In this document: piece by piece, positions 1-9,471 of the stretch
How the letters are laid out: the number at the start of each line of letters is the position of its first letter
How positions within the stretch are numbered: position 1 is the stretch's first letter
NCBI GenBank assembly: GCA_963816555.1
Contig: CAWFLD010000004.1
Location: 1-64,000 of the forward strand
Direction of reading: 5' to 3'
Source of the DNA: Lutibaculum sp963816555
Lineage (GTDB): Bacteria > Pseudomonadota > Alphaproteobacteria > Rhizobiales > Tepidamorphaceae
DNA: 64,000 bases
Notes under the pieces: generated by a model
The model's database searches: none
What the model saw: only the letters and a program-made list of their open reading frames with translations
Told to the model about the DNA's origin: nothing
Translations under genes and position numbers: made by a program

Positions 1-143
1 GGAAGCGTCATTTGCGGGCGCCATGCCCAGCAAAGGCTGCCTGCCGCCGATCTCCGGTCGCGCCGGCTGGCGCGATCGCGTGCCGCTGCGCTAATGGAAG
101 GCGCGCGTCCGCACGGGACGGCGCGGCACAGCGGGAGCAGCGA

Positions 144-1049
144 TTGCGCAGGCACCTACCGTCGATGAAGGCCCTGCAGGCTTTCGAAGCCGCCGCGCGC
201 CATCTCAACTTCACGCGCGCCGCCGTCGAGCTCAACCTGACGCAGACGGCGATCAGCCACCAGATCCGCAATCTCGAGGATTTGCTCGGCGTCGAGCTCT
301 TCGTGCGAGAGGCGGGCCGGCTGCACCTGACGGAGGCCGGTGAGAACTTCGCCGCCTCGGCGCGCCACGTGATCGGCGAGATCTCGCTCGCGACGGACCG
401 TGCGAACTACGAGCAGCGCGACGACACGCTGACGGTGGGCTGCCTTGGCACCTTCCAGATCAAGAGCCTGATGCCGAGCCTCGGCCATTTCCGCAGCCTC
501 TTCCCGGACCTCATCCTGCGCCTCAAGACGCTCGTGCCGAACGCGCCGGGCATCCGCCAGGAATACGACATCGCCATCCAGTACGGCGTCGGCGACTGGC
601 CGGGAAACTTCGCCTACAAGCTCGGCGACGAGCAGGTCTTTCCGGTGTGCAGCCCGGCGCTGCTGCGGGAGGGGCCGCCGCTGCGCACGCCCGCCGACCT
701 CGAGCACCACACGATCATCCGCACGGGATCGCCGCTCCTCGTGCGCGACGACTGGCCCTTCTGGCTGCAGAAGGCCGGCGTCCCGGGCCTCTCCTTCGCC
801 CACGAGCTGACCTGCGACCTCCTCTACCCCGCCTTCCACGGCGCGATCGAGGGGCTCGGCATCGTCATGGGCCGGTCCGCCGTCGTGCGCCACGATCTCC
901 TGCGCGGCAACCTCGTGGAGCCCTTCGGCATCCGCATCCAGTCGCCGTCGGCCTACTACCTGGTGATCCCGCAGGGCCGCGAGACGCTGCCCAAGGTGGC
1001 CGCCTTCAGGGACTGGGCGCTGCGCCACCTCGTGACGGCACCGATCTGA
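144..1049 (+). CDS. LysR-family transcriptional regulator (GcvA-like)
   Basis: A 301-residue LysR-type regulator. The N-terminus carries the winged helix-turn-helix typical of the GcvA branch (residues about 5-65, with ALQAFEAAARHLNFTRAA and the recognition segment TQTAISHQIRNLE). It is followed by a periplasmic-binding-like effector domain to the end. I chose the TTG at 144 because a GGGAG sits six bases upstream and the resulting MRRHLPSMKAL start matches the family; the ATG at 165 would cut into the conserved N-terminus. It lies 75 bases upstream of the HAD hydrolase on the same strand, so it may control that gene, but its ligand and targets cannot be read from the sequence. Confidence 0.88.
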   Translation: MRRHLPSMKALQAFEAAARHLNFTRAAVELNLTQTAISHQIRNLEDLLGVELFVREAGRLHLTEAGENFAASARHVIGEISLATDRANYEQRDDTLTVGCLGTFQIKSLMPSLGHFRSLFPDLILRLKTLVPNAPGIRQEYDIAIQYGVGDWPGNFAYKLGDEQVFPVCSPALLREGPPLRTPADLEHHTIIRTGSPLLVRDDWPFWLQKAGVPGLSFAHELTCDLLYPAFHGAIEGLGIVMGRSAVVRHDLLRGNLVEPFGIRIQSPSAYYLVIPQGRETLPKVAAFRDWALRHLVTAPI

Positions 1050-1124
1050 CTCCTTCACGCCTCGACTTGTGCCGCGGACTTGCTCTAAGCCCACCCCGAC
1101 ATCAGCGACAGGAGGGATGCCCCC

Positions 1125-1848
1125 ATGCGACTCACGGACTTCAAGGCGCTCACGTTCGACTGCTACGGCACGCTGATCGACTGGGAAACCGGCATCTTCA
1201 CCGGCCTGCGGCCGCTGATCGCGAAGGTCGGTCGGCGAGCTCAGCCGCGACGAGGTGCTGGAGGCGCACGCCTTCCACGAATCCTCGACCCAGGCCCAGA
1301 CGCCGGCGAAGCGCTATCCCGAGCTGCTCGCGGTCGTCTACAAGCGGCTCGCCGAGGAGTGGGGCGTCAGCGTCAGCTGGGGCGAGTGCCTCGCCTACGG
1401 CGCGTCCGTGCAGGCCTGGCCGGCCTTCCCCGACACCGCGGAATCGCTGCGCTACCTCAAGCAGCACTACAAGCTCGTGATCCTCTCCAACGTCGACAAT
1501 GCGAGCTTCTGGGCGAGCCAGCAGAAGCTCGGCGTCGAGTTCGACGCGGTCTACACCGCCGAGGACGCCGGCTCGTACAAGCCGAGCGACCGCAACTTCG
1601 AGTACATGCTGAAGAACCTGGCGCGCATGGGCGTCCGCAAGGAAGAGATCCTGCACACGGCCGAGAGCATGTTCCACGACCACGGCCCGGCGAACCGGCA
1701 CGGCCTCGCCAATTGCTGGATCTACCGCCGCCACGACAAGGAAGGCTTCGGCGCGACGATGAACCCCGGCGAGATGCCGCGCTACGACTTCCGCTTCGAC
1801 AGCATGGCCGCGCTCGCGCAGGCCCATCGCGACGAAGCCGCCGCCTGA
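1125..1848 (+). CDS. 2-haloacid dehalogenase-type HAD hydrolase (one frame break)
   Basis: Haloacid dehalogenase type II family, about 240 residues after correction. Motif I is FDCYGTLIDWETG near residue 10, motif II ILSNVDN, motif III lysine SYKPSD, and the C-terminal HDHGPANRHGLANCWIYRR block is characteristic of this family. The reading frame changes at about 1233, where one extra C follows AKVG; removing it joins the start (good AGGAGG upstream of ATG 1125) to the remaining 200 residues. Enzymes of this type hydrolyse 2-haloacids, but many members act on other small substrates, so the substrate is unknown. It converges on the GntR gene. Confidence 0.85.
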
Positions 1849-1885
1849 CACCGCTTGCGGGGCGCCGGCCCGACGGTGCCCCGCA

Positions 1886-2596
1886 TCACGCCCTGGCGGA
1901 CACGCCTTCCGTGAGCCGGGTCGACATCAGCGTGTCGGCGACCCGCCGCCGGAACAGCTCGACGTGGTCGCCGGCCACCTTCTCCGCCGCGTCGGGATCG
2001 CTCCCGCGGATCGCCTCCAGCATCTTGCGGTGGTCGTCCATCGTCTTGCGCAGGTGGCTTTCGAGCCGCTCGTCGGCGCGGGCGCTCTCGCTGAAGCAGA
2101 GGTGGGTGACGCGCAGGCTCTCGGCGAGCACCTGCGCGTACGACCCCGAGATGCGCGCGCTGTGGGCGGCCGCGCCCACGGCGAGGTGCAGCCTGTGGTT
2201 GGCCTCGTTGACGGCGCTGCTGTCGGACACAGAAGCGGCCGCCTCGAACGCCACGACCTGCCGCTCGATCTCCTCGATGTCGGCGGCCGTGCGCCTGACC
2301 GCCGCCAGCCGGGTCGTCGCCCGCTGCAGGAGGTCCAGCGCCTCGAAGAAGTCCCGCAGGTCGCTGAGGTCGAGCATCGCCACGCGGGCGCCGCGCCCGC
2401 GCTGGATGGAGACGAGGCCCTCCGAGGAGAGCCGGATCAGCGCCTCCCTCACCGGCGTTCGCGAGACCCCGAACTGCCGCGACAGGGCGCCTTCCTCCAG
2501 CTCGCTGCCGGGCGGGAAGTCGAGCCGCAGGATGCCGCGGCGCACGGCCTCGTAGACGCTCTCCTGACCCTGCGCCACCGTTCCGTCCGCTGCCAT
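1886..2596 (-). CDS. GntR-family regulator with FCD domain
   Basis: A 236-residue regulator. A GntR winged helix occupies roughly residues 10-75 (SVYEAVRRGILRL, then FGVSRTPVREALIRL), and an all-helical FCD ligand-binding domain fills the rest, with the NEANHRLHLAVG and DDHRKMLEAI helices that usually carry metal and ligand contacts. An in-frame ATG at 2611 exists, but the GGAGGA seven bases before the ATG at 2596 argues for the shorter start. It is transcribed divergently from hyuA with 117 bases between, the usual layout for a local repressor that releases on binding the pathway substrate. Target assignment is inference from position. Confidence 0.88.
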   Translation of the reverse strand: MAADGTVAQGQESVYEAVRRGILRLDFPPGSELEEGALSRQFGVSRTPVREALIRLSSEGLVSIQRGRGARVAMLDLSDLRDFFEALDLLQRATTRLAAVRRTAADIEEIERQVVAFEAAASVSDSSAVNEANHRLHLAVGAAAHSARISGSYAQVLAESLRVTHLCFSESARADERLESHLRKTMDDHRKMLEAIRGSDPDAAEKVAGDHVELFRRRVADTLMSTRLTEGVSARA

Positions 2597-2642
2597 CGGA
2601 CGCTCCTCCATTGCCCTTGCTTCCTTCAAAATCGGAAGCCGC

Positions 2643-2670
2643 TTGACGTTCCGTATACGCGCTGCATACG
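2643..2670 (+). promoter_or_regulatory. candidate hyuA promoter with GntR operator
   Basis: In the GntR-hyuA divergent gap there is a TTGACG (2643-2648) resembling a -35 element, and just downstream an inverted repeat CGTAT-N9-ATACG (2652-2656 and 2666-2670). The repeat would overlap the promoter, as expected for a repressor operator. The -10 element is poorly defined and the arms are only five bases, so this is a weak prediction. Confidence 0.35.
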
Positions 2671-2713
2671 CTGTGTAAACAAACCCGCACCACGGTACCA
2701 CCCCATCGATCTC

Positions 2714-4777
2714 ATGCAGAGCACGGACTGGATCATCGGCGTCGACGTCGGCGGCACGTTCACCGACCTCTATGCCTTCGAGCGCTCGAGCGGGCAGCTG
2801 GCGCTGCACAAGCGGCCGAGCACGCCGGACAATCCGGCCGTCGCGATTCTCGACGGTCTTCGCGAGCTGTCGGCCAAGGCCGGGTTCGAGCCGGCCACGG
2901 TCGGCGTGCTCGCGCACGGCACCACCGTCGCCACCAACGCGCTGATCCAGCGCACGGGCGCGCCGGTCTCCGTCGTCACGACGCGCAACTTCCGCGATCT
3001 CCTGGAGATCGGCCGGCAGATCCGGCCGCGCCTCTACGACCTCAAGGCCGACCAGCCGGTGCCGCTCGCCGCCCGCGAGCACCGCTTCGAGGTCGACGAG
3101 CGCGTCGGCGCCGCCGGCGAGGTCGTGACGCCGCTCGATCCCGACAGCGTCGAGGCCGCGGTCGAGGCCGTGCGCGCCTGCGGCGCGGAGGCGGTCGCGG
3201 TCTGCTTCCTCTTCTCCTACCTCAACGCCGAGCACGAGCGCGCCGTCGGCGCGCGGCTCGCCGAGGCGCTGCCGGAGATCTCGATCTCGCTGTCCTCCGA
3301 CGTCCAGCCGGAGTTCCGCGAGTACGAGCGCTTCTCCACGACGCTGCTCAACGCCTACCTGCAGCCGCTCCTCAACCGCTACATGCGCCACCTGCAGTCG
3401 GAGCTCACCGAGCTCGCGCCGCGTGCCCGCGTCGGCATCAACCAGTCGAGCGGCGGCCTCATGTCGCCGGAGCGCGCGCGGGAGTTTCCGGTCCGCACGG
3501 CGCTGTCGGGCCCGGCCGCCGGCGCGATGGGCGCGATCAGCACGGCCCGCAAGGCCGGCCGCGGCAACGTCATCACGCTCGACATGGGCGGCACCAGCGC
3601 CGACGTCGCGCTGATCCGCGACTATCGCACGAGCACCGCCTTCGACCGCGAGGTCGCGGGATTCCCCGTCCGCCTGCCGATGGTCGACATCCACACGGTC
3701 GGCGCCGGCGGCGGCTCGGTCGCCTGGTTCGACCGCGACGGGCTGATGAAGGTCGGCCCCAAGAGCGCCGGCGCCGTGCCGGGCCCCGCCTGCTACGGCC
3801 ACGGCGGCACCGAGCCGACGGTGACCGACGCCAATGTCGTGCTCGGCCGCCTGTCGACGCGGGGGCTGCTCGGCGGCGCCATGTCGCTCGACGCCGAGGC
3901 GTCGTTCCGCGTCATGCAGCCGCTCGCCGACCGGCTCGGCTTCACCGTGCAGAAGACCGCGCAGGGCCTGCTCGACATCGTCACGGCCAACATGGTGCGG
4001 GCGATCCGCGTCATCTCCGTCGAGAAGGGCCACGACCCGCGCGACTTCGCGCTGATGCCGTTCGGCGGCGCCGGGCCGCTGCACGCCAATGGCTGCGCCC
4101 GGGCACTGGGGATGCGCGAGATCCTCGTGCCCTACTCGCCGGGCATCCTGTGCGCGGAAGGCCTGCTCGTCGCCGACCTGTCGGAGAACTTCGTGCGCAG
4201 CCAGCGCTTCCCCGCCGCCGGCGAGAACCGGCACATGATCTCCGCGCTCGTCGAGGAGATGCTGGCGGAGGCGCGCGGCTGGTGGGAGCGCGAGGAGATC
4301 GCGGAGGAGCGCCGCTCGCTCTCCATGGTCGTCGACATGCGCTACGCGAGCCAGAACTACGAGCTGCAGGTGCCGGTCGAGATCGAGGGCCTGACGCCCG
4401 CCCTGCCCGGCATGGACCGGCTGCGCGAGATGTTCTTCGCCGCGCACGACCAGGCCTACGGCTTCCACAATCCCGACGATCCCGTCGACGTCGTCGCGGT
4501 GCGGCTGACGGCGATCGGCCGCCTGCCCTCGCCCGGCGCGCCGTCGCCCGGCGAGGAGGCCACGACGAGCCCGCAGCCGGTCGAGCGCCGCGAGGTCTGG
4601 TTCGGCGGCGACGATCCCTCCGACACGCCGGTCTACGACCGCGCGACGCTGGCGCCGGGCGCGGTCGTGAACGGCCCCGCGGTGATCGACCAGTTCGACG
4701 CGACGACGCTCGTCTTCCCCGGCGACGTGGCCCGCGTCGACGATGCCCTCAACATCCTCATCGAGGTCGGATCATGA
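2714..4777 (+). CDS. hyuA: HyuA, hydantoinase/oxoprolinase family subunit A
   Basis: A 687-residue protein of the N-methylhydantoinase A / acetone carboxylase beta-like family. The N-terminal nucleotide-binding motif GVDVGGTFTDLYAF is at residues about 8-21, a second actin-fold loop LDMGGTSADVALI lies in the middle, and GAGGGSVAW follows. Known relatives use ATP to open hydantoins or 5-oxoproline, or to carboxylate ketones, together with the B subunit. The next gene overlaps it by four bases (ATGA), which supports a two-subunit enzyme. No strong ribosome site precedes ATG 2714, but the conserved N-terminus fixes the start closely. Substrate unknown. Confidence 0.92.
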   Translation: MQSTDWIIGVDVGGTFTDLYAFERSSGQLALHKRPSTPDNPAVAILDGLRELSAKAGFEPATVGVLAHGTTVATNALIQRTGAPVSVVTTRNFRDLLEIGRQIRPRLYDLKADQPVPLAAREHRFEVDERVGAAGEVVTPLDPDSVEAAVEAVRACGAEAVAVCFLFSYLNAEHERAVGARLAEALPEISISLSSDVQPEFREYERFSTTLLNAYLQPLLNRYMRHLQSELTELAPRARVGINQSSGGLMSPERAREFPVRTALSGPAAGAMGAISTARKAGRGNVITLDMGGTSADVALIRDYRTSTAFDREVAGFPVRLPMVDIHTVGAGGGSVAWFDRDGLMKVGPKSAGAVPGPACYGHGGTEPTVTDANVVLGRLSTRGLLGGAMSLDAEASFRVMQPLADRLGFTVQKTAQGLLDIVTANMVRAIRVISVEKGHDPRDFALMPFGGAGPLHANGCARALGMREILVPYSPGILCAEGLLVADLSENFVRSQRFPAAGENRHMISALVEEMLAEARGWWEREEIAEERRSLSMVVDMRYASQNYELQVPVEIEGLTPALPGMDRLREMFFAAHDQAYGFHNPDDPVDVVAVRLTAIGRLPSPGAPSPGEEATTSPQPVERREVWFGGDDPSDTPVYDRATLAPGAVVNGPAVIDQFDATTLVFPGDVARVDDALNILIEVGS

Positions 4778-6516
4778 GCGACCGCACGCCCGTCATCGAC
4801 CCCATCACGCTCGAGGTGATCGGAAGCGCCCTGCGCTCGGTCGTCGACGAGACCTTCATCGCGCTGATGAAGAGCGCCTACTCCACGAACATCAAGGAGC
4901 GCCACGACCACTCGACCGCGATCTGCGACCGCGACGGGCGGCTGATCGTGCAGGCGGAGATGTCGCTGCCGATCCACCTCGCCTCGATGACGGGGCTCAT
5001 GCAGGCGGTGCTCGGCAAGTTCCGCGCGGACGAGATCGAGGAGGGCGACCTCTTCGTCGCCAACGACCCGCACGTGGCCGGCGGCACCCACCTGCCCGAC
5101 GTCAACTTCGCGGCCCCCGTCTTCGTCGACGGCGAGCTGCTCTGCTTCGTCTGCAACATCGCCCACCACGCCGACATCGGCGGCATGGTGCCGGGCTCGA
5201 TGGCCGGCGGCATGTCGGAGATCTATCAGGAGGGCCTGCGCATTCCCGTCGTGCGGCTGTTCCGCCGCGGCGAGATGCAGCAGGACCTGTTCGACCTGTT
5301 CCTCCTCAACGCGCGCATCCCGGACGAGCGGCGCGGCGACTACTACGCGCAGATCGCCTCGTGCCAGCTCGGCGCCCGCCGGGTGCGCGAGATCGTCGGG
5401 CGCTACGGCGGCCCGACCCTGCGCACCGCCTTCGACGACATCGTCGCCCGCACGACCATGCGCATGCGCCAGGCGATCGCCGAGATCCCGGACGGCACCT
5501 ACGCCTTCGAGGACGTGATGGACGACGACGGGCTCGGCACCGTGGACATCCCGATCCGCCTGAAGGTCGAGGTGAAGGGCGACCGCGCGGTCTTCGACTG
5601 GCGCGGCTCCTCGCGCCAGGTGCGCGGCAACATCAACGTGCCGATCAACGCCACCCAGGCGGCCGTCGCCTATTCGCTCAAGGCCCTGCTCGACCCCGAG
5701 ATCCCGAACAACCAGGGCGTCATCGACTGCTGCGAGCTCGTCACCGAGCGCGGCACGATCGTCGACTGCGTGGCGCCGGCGCCGGTCGCCGCGCGCGCCC
5801 ACACCTCGCAGCGGCTGATCGACATCATCATCGGCGCGCTGGCGCCCGCCCTCCCCGACCGCGCGGTCGGCGCCTCGAACGGGGCGAACACCACCGCGGT
5901 CTTTTCGGGGATCGACCCGCGGACCGGCGGCCAGTACCTTTACCTCGAAACCCTCGGCGGCGGCTTCGGCGGCCGCAACGACCGCGACGGCAAGGACGGC
6001 GTGCAGGTCCACATCACCAACACCTCCAACCTGCCGATCGAGGCGATCGAGATCGAGTATCCGCTGCGCGTGGTCGCCTACCAGATCATCGAGGATTCCG
6101 GCGGCGCCGGCACGTTCCGCGGCGGCGCCGGCCTGCGCCGCGTCGTCGAGCCGGTGGGCCACGACTGCACCTTCAACGGCGCCGGCGAGCGCTTCCGCAC
6201 CGCGCCCTGGGGCGTCTTCGGCGGCGAGGCCGGCCGGCCCGGCCGCTTCGTGCTGCACGCCGACGGGCAGGAGACGCTGCTGCCGGTCAAGCCGTCCGCC
6301 GTCGAAGTCGCCGCGCACCGGCAGGTCGTCGTGGAGACGCCGGGCTCGGGCGGCTATGGTGAGCCGGCGAAGCGCGCGCCGGAGCGCGTGGCGGACGACC
6401 TGCGATCCGGAAAGTTCACAGAAGACTTCGTGAAGAGGCACTATGGCGAGGCGTTGCTCGGCGAAGCCCGGCGCCTCGCGGAACAGACGACACAGAAGGG
6501 GACCACAACGAGATGA
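4774..6516 (+). CDS. hyuB: HyuB, hydantoinase/oxoprolinase family subunit B
   Basis: A 580-residue HyuB-type subunit. Family landmarks are the N-terminal DPITLEVIGSALRSVVDETF, the ERHDHSTAICDRDGRL block, the metal-site region HVAGGTHLPDVNF and HHADIGGMVPGSM, and the glycine-rich GGGFGGRNDRDGKDG near the C-terminal third. Length matches the family (550-600). Its ATG overlaps the hyuA stop and its own stop overlaps the TRAP binding-protein start, so the three genes are translationally linked. This subunit normally works as a heteromer with HyuA in the cytoplasm. Confidence 0.92.
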   Translation: MSDRTPVIDPITLEVIGSALRSVVDETFIALMKSAYSTNIKERHDHSTAICDRDGRLIVQAEMSLPIHLASMTGLMQAVLGKFRADEIEEGDLFVANDPHVAGGTHLPDVNFAAPVFVDGELLCFVCNIAHHADIGGMVPGSMAGGMSEIYQEGLRIPVVRLFRRGEMQQDLFDLFLLNARIPDERRGDYYAQIASCQLGARRVREIVGRYGGPTLRTAFDDIVARTTMRMRQAIAEIPDGTYAFEDVMDDDGLGTVDIPIRLKVEVKGDRAVFDWRGSSRQVRGNINVPINATQAAVAYSLKALLDPEIPNNQGVIDCCELVTERGTIVDCVAPAPVAARAHTSQRLIDIIIGALAPALPDRAVGASNGANTTAVFSGIDPRTGGQYLYLETLGGGFGGRNDRDGKDGVQVHITNTSNLPIEAIEIEYPLRVVAYQIIEDSGGAGTFRGGAGLRRVVEPVGHDCTFNGAGERFRTAPWGVFGGEAGRPGRFVLHADGQETLLPVKPSAVEVAAHRQVVVETPGSGGYGEPAKRAPERVADDLRSGKFTEDFVKRHYGEALLGEARRLAEQTTQKGTTTR

Positions 6517-7505
6517 AACCGTTCTTCCTATCCGCCTTCACGGCGCTCGGCCTGATGGCCGCGACCACGGCCGTGTCCGCGCAGTCGCTGAACTGGGACC
6601 TCGTCAACGAGTACGAGCCCAACTCGGTGCACGCGCAGACCGCCGACAAGTTCATCGAGGAGCTCAAGAAGGACTCCAACGGCGAGATCAACGTCACGGC
6701 GCACCACGGCGCCTCGCTCGGCTACAAGTCGCTCGACCAGTTCGACGCGGTCGGCGACGGCGCGGTGCAGCTCGCGACGTCCTATGTCGGCGCGTGGGCC
6801 GGCATCAGCCCGATCTTCCTCCTGCCCTCGCTGCCGTTCCTCGCCCCCACGGTCGACGACACCTGGGCGCTCTACCAGGCGGCCAAGCCCTACTACTCGA
6901 AGGTGCTCGAGGACGCGAACCAGGTGTTCCTGTTCGCCACGCCGTGGCCGCCCTCCGGCATCTGGGCCAACAAGCCCGTCGACAGCATGGACGCCCTCAA
7001 GGGCCTGAAGATCCGCACCTATGACGCGAACGGCACCGTGACGATGCGCGCCGCCGGCGCCAACCCGATCCAGCTCTCCTGGGCCGACGTCGTGCCGCAG
7101 CTCGCCACCAACGGCATCGACGCCGTGCTGACCTCCGCGGACGGCGGCGCCGCCGCGCAGCTCTGGGAGCACCTGTCGCACTTCACCGAGGTGAACTACG
7201 CGATGCCGCTCCAGATCATGCACATGAACAAGGACACCTACGACAGCCTCACCGACGAGCAGAAGAAGGCGGTCGACGAGGCCTCGAAGGCGGCCGAGAA
7301 GTTCGGCTGGGACCTGCTCGCCGAGCGCGTCAAGCAGAACTACAAGACGATGCGCGAGCACGACATGACGGTCGTCGAGGACGTGCCGGACGAGTTCATC
7401 CAGAAGCTCTCCGACGCCGGCCAGGAGGCGATCAACGACTGGAAGTCGAAGTTCGACAAGTCCGACGAGCTGCTGGCCGACTACGAGCAGCGCCGCAAGA
7501 AGTGA
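6513..7505 (+). CDS. TRAP transporter substrate-binding protein (DctP family)
   Basis: A 330-residue periplasmic solute-binding protein. Residues 1-24 form a signal peptide ending in VSAQS. The mature part shows DctP-family features: GYKSLDQFDAVGDGAVQLATSYVG early, and a PPSGIWANKPVDSMDALKGLKIRTY block containing the region that normally contacts a substrate carboxylate. It starts inside the hyuB stop codon, which ties uptake to HyuAB catabolism and suggests that the imported compound is the HyuAB substrate or its precursor. No ligand can be assigned from sequence. Confidence 0.92.
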   Translation: MKPFFLSAFTALGLMAATTAVSAQSLNWDLVNEYEPNSVHAQTADKFIEELKKDSNGEINVTAHHGASLGYKSLDQFDAVGDGAVQLATSYVGAWAGISPIFLLPSLPFLAPTVDDTWALYQAAKPYYSKVLEDANQVFLFATPWPPSGIWANKPVDSMDALKGLKIRTYDANGTVTMRAAGANPIQLSWADVVPQLATNGIDAVLTSADGGAAAQLWEHLSHFTEVNYAMPLQIMHMNKDTYDSLTDEQKKAVDEASKAAEKFGWDLLAERVKQNYKTMREHDMTVVEDVPDEFIQKLSDAGQEAINDWKSKFDKSDELLADYEQRRKK

Positions 7506-7550
7506 GGTCACGCTCCCGGGGGCGGCCCGCCGCCCCCGCCGCGCCTTCGG

Positions 7551-7580
7551 GCCGCGGCGCGGAATTCCCCGCGCCGCGGC
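7551..7580 (+). repeat. 12-bp GC stem-loop between dctP-like and dctQ-like genes
   Basis: Perfect inverted repeat: arms 7551-7562 (GCCGCGGCGCGG) and 7569-7580, with a six-base loop AATTCC. It lies 45 bases after the binding-protein stop and 22 bases before the small permease start. There is no T run, so it is unlikely to be a complete terminator. It more likely protects or attenuates the transcript, giving more binding protein than permease. Confidence 0.75.
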
Positions 7581-7602
7581 GTGCCGTTCGAACGGAGCCG
7601 CC

Positions 7603-8129
7603 ATGCGGATCTTCCAGACCGCGGTCTATGCCATCTCCCGGGTGTCGGCGGCCTTCGCCGGCATCATCCTCATCGGGATGGTGTGCCACATCCTCTACGA
7701 GATCATCCTCGGACGTTCTTCTCGACCTCGACCTTCGTGCTCGACGAGTTCGTCGGCTACGGCGTCGCCGCGGTCGACCTTCCTGGCGCTCGGCTACGCG
7801 CTGCGAGACCGGCAGCCTGATCCGCGTCAACCTGCTGCTCGGCCGGTTCGAGGGGCGCACGCTGCGCGTCTTCGAGGCGATCAGCGCGGTCGGCGCGCTC
7901 TTCGTCGTCAGCGTGCTCATCAAGTTCTTCTGGATCAGCGTCGAGCGCGAACTGGATCCGCGGCCGGGTGTCGAGCTCGATCGCCGAGGTGCCGATGTGG
8001 ATCCCGGAAGGGCTCGTGCTCGTCGGCCTGTGCGTCTTCTGGCTGCAGCTCGTCGCGTACCTCCTGCGCCAGATCACCAACGAGCCGCCGCCGGTCGCCC
8101 ACGACCCCAACGAAATCCCGAGCGAGTAG
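7603..8129 (+). CDS. TRAP transporter small permease (DctQ family, four frame breaks)
   Basis: The four-helix DctQ subunit, about 174 residues once corrected. Translating across the breaks gives GIILIGMVCHILYEIIL, then TFFSTSTFVLDEFVGYG, TFLALGYAL, TGSLIRVNLLLGRFEGRTLRVFEAISAVGALFVVS, and a last helix LVLVGLCVFWLQLVAYLLRQ. Frame changes occur at about 7711 (one base missing), 7776, 7804 and 7949 (one base extra each). Four indels in 530 bases suggest poor local sequence, not decay, because every segment stays conserved. It would sit in the inner membrane with DctM. Confidence 0.8.
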
Positions 8130-8139
8130 CGGAAGTCAC

Positions 8140-9454
8140 ATGGAAGCCGTCGTCTCCGCTGCCGTCGTCCTCGGGCTCATCCTCGTCTTTCTCGGGCTCG
8201 GGATCTGGGTCTTCGCCGGCCTGTTCCTCGTGTCGATCACCGGCCTCGCGCTGCTGCTCGACATGAACCTGACGCGGATCGGCACGATCGCCGCGTCGAT
8301 CTGCTACCGCTACGCCTCGACCTGGGAGCTCGCCGCCATCCCGATGTTCATCTGGATGGGCGAGATCATCTTCCGGACCGACATCTCCGACCGGCTGTTC
8401 CGCGGCCTCACCCCGCTTCGTCGACAAGATCCCCGGGCGGCTGCTGCACACCAACATCCTCGGCTGCACGCTGTTCGCCGCCGTCTCCGGCTCGAGCGCG
8501 GCCACGGCCGCGACGATCGGCAAGATCACGACGACCGAGCTCGCCAAGCGCGGCTACGACCGCAAGCTGTCGCTGGGCTCGCTGGCCGGCGCCGGCAGCC
8601 TGGGGCTGCTGATCCCGCCGTCGATCGTCATGATCGTCTACGGCATCCTCGCGGAGGTCTCCGTCAGCCGCCTCTTCGCGGCGGGCGTCCTGCCGGGCCT
8701 GATGATCGCCGGGCTCTACTCGGGCTTCATCATGCTCCGCTCGATCCTGCACCCCGAGGTCGCGCCCAAGGGCAAGGAAACCTACACCTGGCGCGACCGC
8801 ATCCGCGGCCTCGGCAACATCATGCCGATCATCGTGCTGATGTTCATCGTGCTCGGCTCGATCTACAGCGGCATCTCGACGCCGTCGGAGGCGGCGGCGG
8901 TGGGCGTCTTCGGCGGCGCTGATCCTCGCCATGTTCATGGGCCAGCTGACCTGCGGCCTGTTCGTCGAGACGCTGATGGGCGCGATCCGCACGAGCTGCA
9001 TGGTCTGCATCATCCTGATCTCGGCGGCCTTCCTGTCGACCGCGATGGGCTACCTGCACGTGCCGGCCAACGTCGCCAAGGCGATCGCCGCGATGGACCT
9101 GTCGCCGTTCGGCCTGCTCGTCGTCCTGTCGCTCTTCTACGTCGCTGCTCGGCCTGCTTCCTCGACGGCATCTCGATCGTCGTGATGAGCCTGCCGATCA
9201 CCCTGCCGCTGGCGACGCAGGCCGGCTTCGACCCGATCTGGTTCGGCATCTACCTCGTCATCATGATCGAGATGGGCCAGATCACGCCGCCGGTCGGCTT
9301 CAACCTCTTCGTCCTGCAGGGCCTGACGGGCGAGCCGATCGGCCGCGTCGCGATCGCCTCGATGCCCTTCTTCCTGCTCATGTGCCTCGGCGTCGCCATC
9401 CTCGCGGTCTTCCCGGAGATCGCGCTGTGGCTGCCGAACCTCCTCTACGGCTGA
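8140..9454 (+). CDS. TRAP transporter large permease (DctM family, four frame breaks)
   Basis: The multi-helix DctM subunit, about 436 residues after correction, the normal size. Signature stretches include GLGIWVFAGLFLVSITG, IPMFIWMGEIIFRTD, VSGSSAATAATIGKITTTEL, GSLGLLIPPSIVMIVYGI, STPSEAAAVGVFGA and FGIYLVIMIEMGQITPPVGFNLFVLQ. Extra single bases at about 8416, 8915, 9144 and 9154 break the frame. It forms the secondary transport channel with the Q subunit, usually coupled to sodium, in the inner membrane. It starts ten bases after the DctQ stop and is followed by the GAF gene. Confidence 0.86.
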
Positions 9455-9471
9455 TCCTCCCGGAGCTTTCC

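Noticed and set aside
1964..2700. Long plus-strand open frame across the GntR gene in phase with hyuA
   Set aside because: It is the reverse shadow of a conserved GntR/FCD protein, and hyuA similarity begins only at 2714.
1886..4468. Long antisense frame opposite hyuA continuing from the GntR gene
   Set aside because: Only the part up to 2596-2611 matches a protein family; the rest is typical Arg/Ala/Gly-rich antisense of a GC-rich gene.
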